Source: an uncultured bacterium (GTDB taxonomy: Bacteria > Verrucomicrobiota > Lentisphaeria > Victivallales > Victivallaceae). Taken from it: 6,365 nt of DNA. The DNA is taken from the NCBI GenBank assembly GCA_949286445.1, contig CASECL010000191.1, forward strand, positions 1 through 6,365, written 5' to 3'. The position numbers and the translations under genes are program-made. Positions 4,904 through 6,365 of the stretch are shown here, one piece after another (the stretch's first letter is position 1; each line of letters opens with the position of its first letter). The notes under the pieces are model-generated. The model saw only the letters and a program-made list of their open reading frames with translations, had not been told where the DNA came from and made no database searches.

Positions 4904-6365
4904 ACCGTTCCATTCCGGACTACATCATAGAAGAAATTCGTCAGCGTGCTGATATCGTTGAGGTTATCGGCAGTTTTATCCCTTTGAAACGGAGCGGAAA
5001 TGGTTCTTTCAAGGGGTTGTGTCCTTTTCATCATGAAAAAACACCATCGTTTACGGTGAATTCAGCAAGACAGAGTTTTCACTGTTTCGGCTGCGGAAAA
5101 GGCGGGGATGTGTTCCGGTTTGTCATGGAAAAGGAAAATGTCGATTTTCCCAATGCCGCTCATTTGCTGGCCGCCAGATGCGGAGTGATAATCCCGGAGG
5201 CATCTTACGACCGCAATGATCCGGGGAAAGGAAAACGCCAGGCGGATGCACGGGAGAGATTGTACCGGCTTAATGAAGAGTTTGCCCGTTTTTTTGAGCG
5301 TGAGTTGAGGCAGAATTCTGCATCTCCGGCCGCGGAATATCTCCGAAGCCGCGGTATTGACGGAGAAACCATAGCTAAATTCCGGATCGGTTGCGCTCCG
5401 GATGAGTGGGACGCCGGACTGAAATTCGGCCGGAGTATCGGTTTTTCTGAAAACGAAATGCTGGAAGCCGGGCTGGTCAAAAGAAGTGAAAATACCGGAC
5501 GTTATTACGATTTTTTCAAAGGACGCCTTACCTTTGCCATCTGGAATGAGACCGGTAAGGTGGTCGGATTCAGTGCCAGACTTCTGGACAGCGAAGCCAA
5601 GGCGGCAAAGTATATAAATACTCAGGAGACACCGGTTTTTAAAAAAGGTTCCCTGCTTTATGCGCTGCCCTTTGCCAGAAGCGCGATCGGTGAGCATAAG
5701 AAAGTGATACTGTGCGAGGGGCAGCTGGATACAATCGCATTTCACCGCGCTGGAATAAGCTTTGCGGTTGCGCCGCAGGGAACCGGGTTTACCGCAGAGC
5801 AGGCCAGAATATTGAAGCGTTACACGGATTGTGCGGAACTGGCTTTTGACTCCGATGCGGCAGGGCAGAAAGCGATACTTCGGGCCATAGAGATACTGCT
5901 GCCGCTGGATTTTGAAGTGCGGGTTATCCGGATACCCGGTGGAAAAGATCCGGATGAACTTTTCCGTACCAACGGAGCAGAGGCTCTGGTTCAAGCGGAA
6001 GCTGAATCAATGGATTGGCTGGAGTTTTTTCTCCGCAATGCCGGTGAAAGGTACGATCTTCTCTCCGCCGCAGACAAAAGCCGCGCGGCAGGAGAGTTGC
6101 TGGATTATATCAAGCTGTCCGGAAATCAGATTACCCGGGAGCTTTATGTGCGTCAGGCGTCTGAATTGCTGAATTTGAGTGAAAGTTCGCTTTGGGCGCA
6201 GTTGAATCAGAAAATAGCCGCGGAAAAGAGGAAGGCTTTTCACCGGTTCGGGGAAAATACCGTGAGCCGGCCGGAGAAAGATACGGCGGCGCCGGAGAGT
6301 GGAACTGAAAGTGCTTTGACGGAAAATGTACCCCGGGCGGAAAAACCGGACAAAGTGGAAACTCT
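4900..6365 (+). CDS. dnaG: DNA primase DnaG, 3'-partial
   Basis: Bacterial primase, which makes the RNA primers for lagging-strand synthesis with the DnaB helicase. 488 codons are present and the frame runs off the right edge. The N-terminal CHC2 zinc finger has ligands Cys41, His44, Cys62 and Cys65 (CPFHHEKTPSF...CFGCGKGGD). The core includes YLRSRGI, YYDFFKGRLTFAI, VVGFSARLLD and KYINTQETPVFKKGSLLYAL. The Toprim centre has EGQLD (Glu273, Asp277), QGTGFT (293-298), FDSDAAG (Asp317, Asp319) and GGKDPDEL (Asp350, Asp352), so all metal-binding acidic residues are kept. Wording differs from the common EGYMD, LGTALT and FDGDxAG. From about residue 445 a charged, Pro/Glu-rich linker begins; the helicase-binding domain must follow outside the window. 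The start is at ATGA, overlapping the lipoprotein stop, and gives the expected IPDYIIEEIRQRADIVEVIG N-terminus. Confidence 0.97.
   Translation, partial: MNRSIPDYIIEEIRQRADIVEVIGSFIPLKRSGNGSFKGLCPFHHEKTPSFTVNSARQSFHCFGCGKGGDVFRFVMEKENVDFPNAAHLLAARCGVIIPEASYDRNDPGKGKRQADARERLYRLNEEFARFFERELRQNSASPAAEYLRSRGIDGETIAKFRIGCAPDEWDAGLKFGRSIGFSENEMLEAGLVKRSENTGRYYDFFKGRLTFAIWNETGKVVGFSARLLDSEAKAAKYINTQETPVFKKGSLLYALPFARSAIGEHKKVILCEGQLDTIAFHRAGISFAVAPQGTGFTAEQARILKRYTDCAELAFDSDAAGQKAILRAIEILLPLDFEVRVIRIPGGKDPDELFRTNGAEALVQAEAESMDWLEFFLRNAGERYDLLSAADKSRAAGELLDYIKLSGNQITRELYVRQASELLNLSESSLWAQLNQKIAAEKRKAFHRFGENTVSRPEKDTAAPESGTESALTENVPRAEKPDKVET

Noticed and set aside
5062..5994. A 310-codon open frame on the minus strand
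   Set aside because: It lies fully antisense to dnaG, whose zinc finger and Toprim motifs are unmistakable. The antisense product has no recognisable motif.

Overview
The window holds five genes, all on the + strand, from a bacterium of roughly 50% GC with dense gene packing. From left to right they are: a corrinoid-activation (RACo-like) ferredoxin/ASKHA protein cut by the left edge, a GH13 alpha-glucosidase-type enzyme, a cytidine deaminase-family enzyme, a small TPR lipoprotein, and the DNA primase gene dnaG cut by the right edge. The lipoprotein signal points to a bacterium. The RACo-type protein, a [2Fe-2S] reductive activator, points to an anaerobic or acetogen-like lifestyle. The primase wording (EGQLD and FDSDAAG in the Toprim domain) and the overall style resemble the PVC group, perhaps Lentisphaerae/Victivallales. 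That placement is an impression from memory and has not been tested.

Positions 2-3709 look like one transcription unit. The RACo-like gene and the GH13 gene are 28 bases apart. A short gap carrying a 13-bp inverted repeat separates GH13 from the deaminase gene. The unit ends at a convincing Rho-independent terminator (3766-3805). The three products share no obvious pathway: corrinoid enzyme repair, alpha-glucoside hydrolysis or transfer, and nucleoside salvage.

Positions 3710-4144 are the only long gene-poor stretch. It holds the terminator, a perfect TTGACA box with a weak -10, and a long imperfect inverted repeat (3865-4020) that can fold into one extended hairpin and starts about where that promoter would initiate. 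This is the best candidate in the window for something undescribed: a structured small RNA of about 155-200 nt. An AT-rich segment follows, just before the next unit.

Positions 4145-6365 hold a second unit, in which a TPR lipoprotein gene overlaps dnaG by ATGA, suggesting translational coupling. DnaG has its zinc finger, core and full Toprim domain inside the window. The helicase-binding C-terminus lies beyond it. I see no tRNA, rRNA, CRISPR array, insertion sequence or phage gene.
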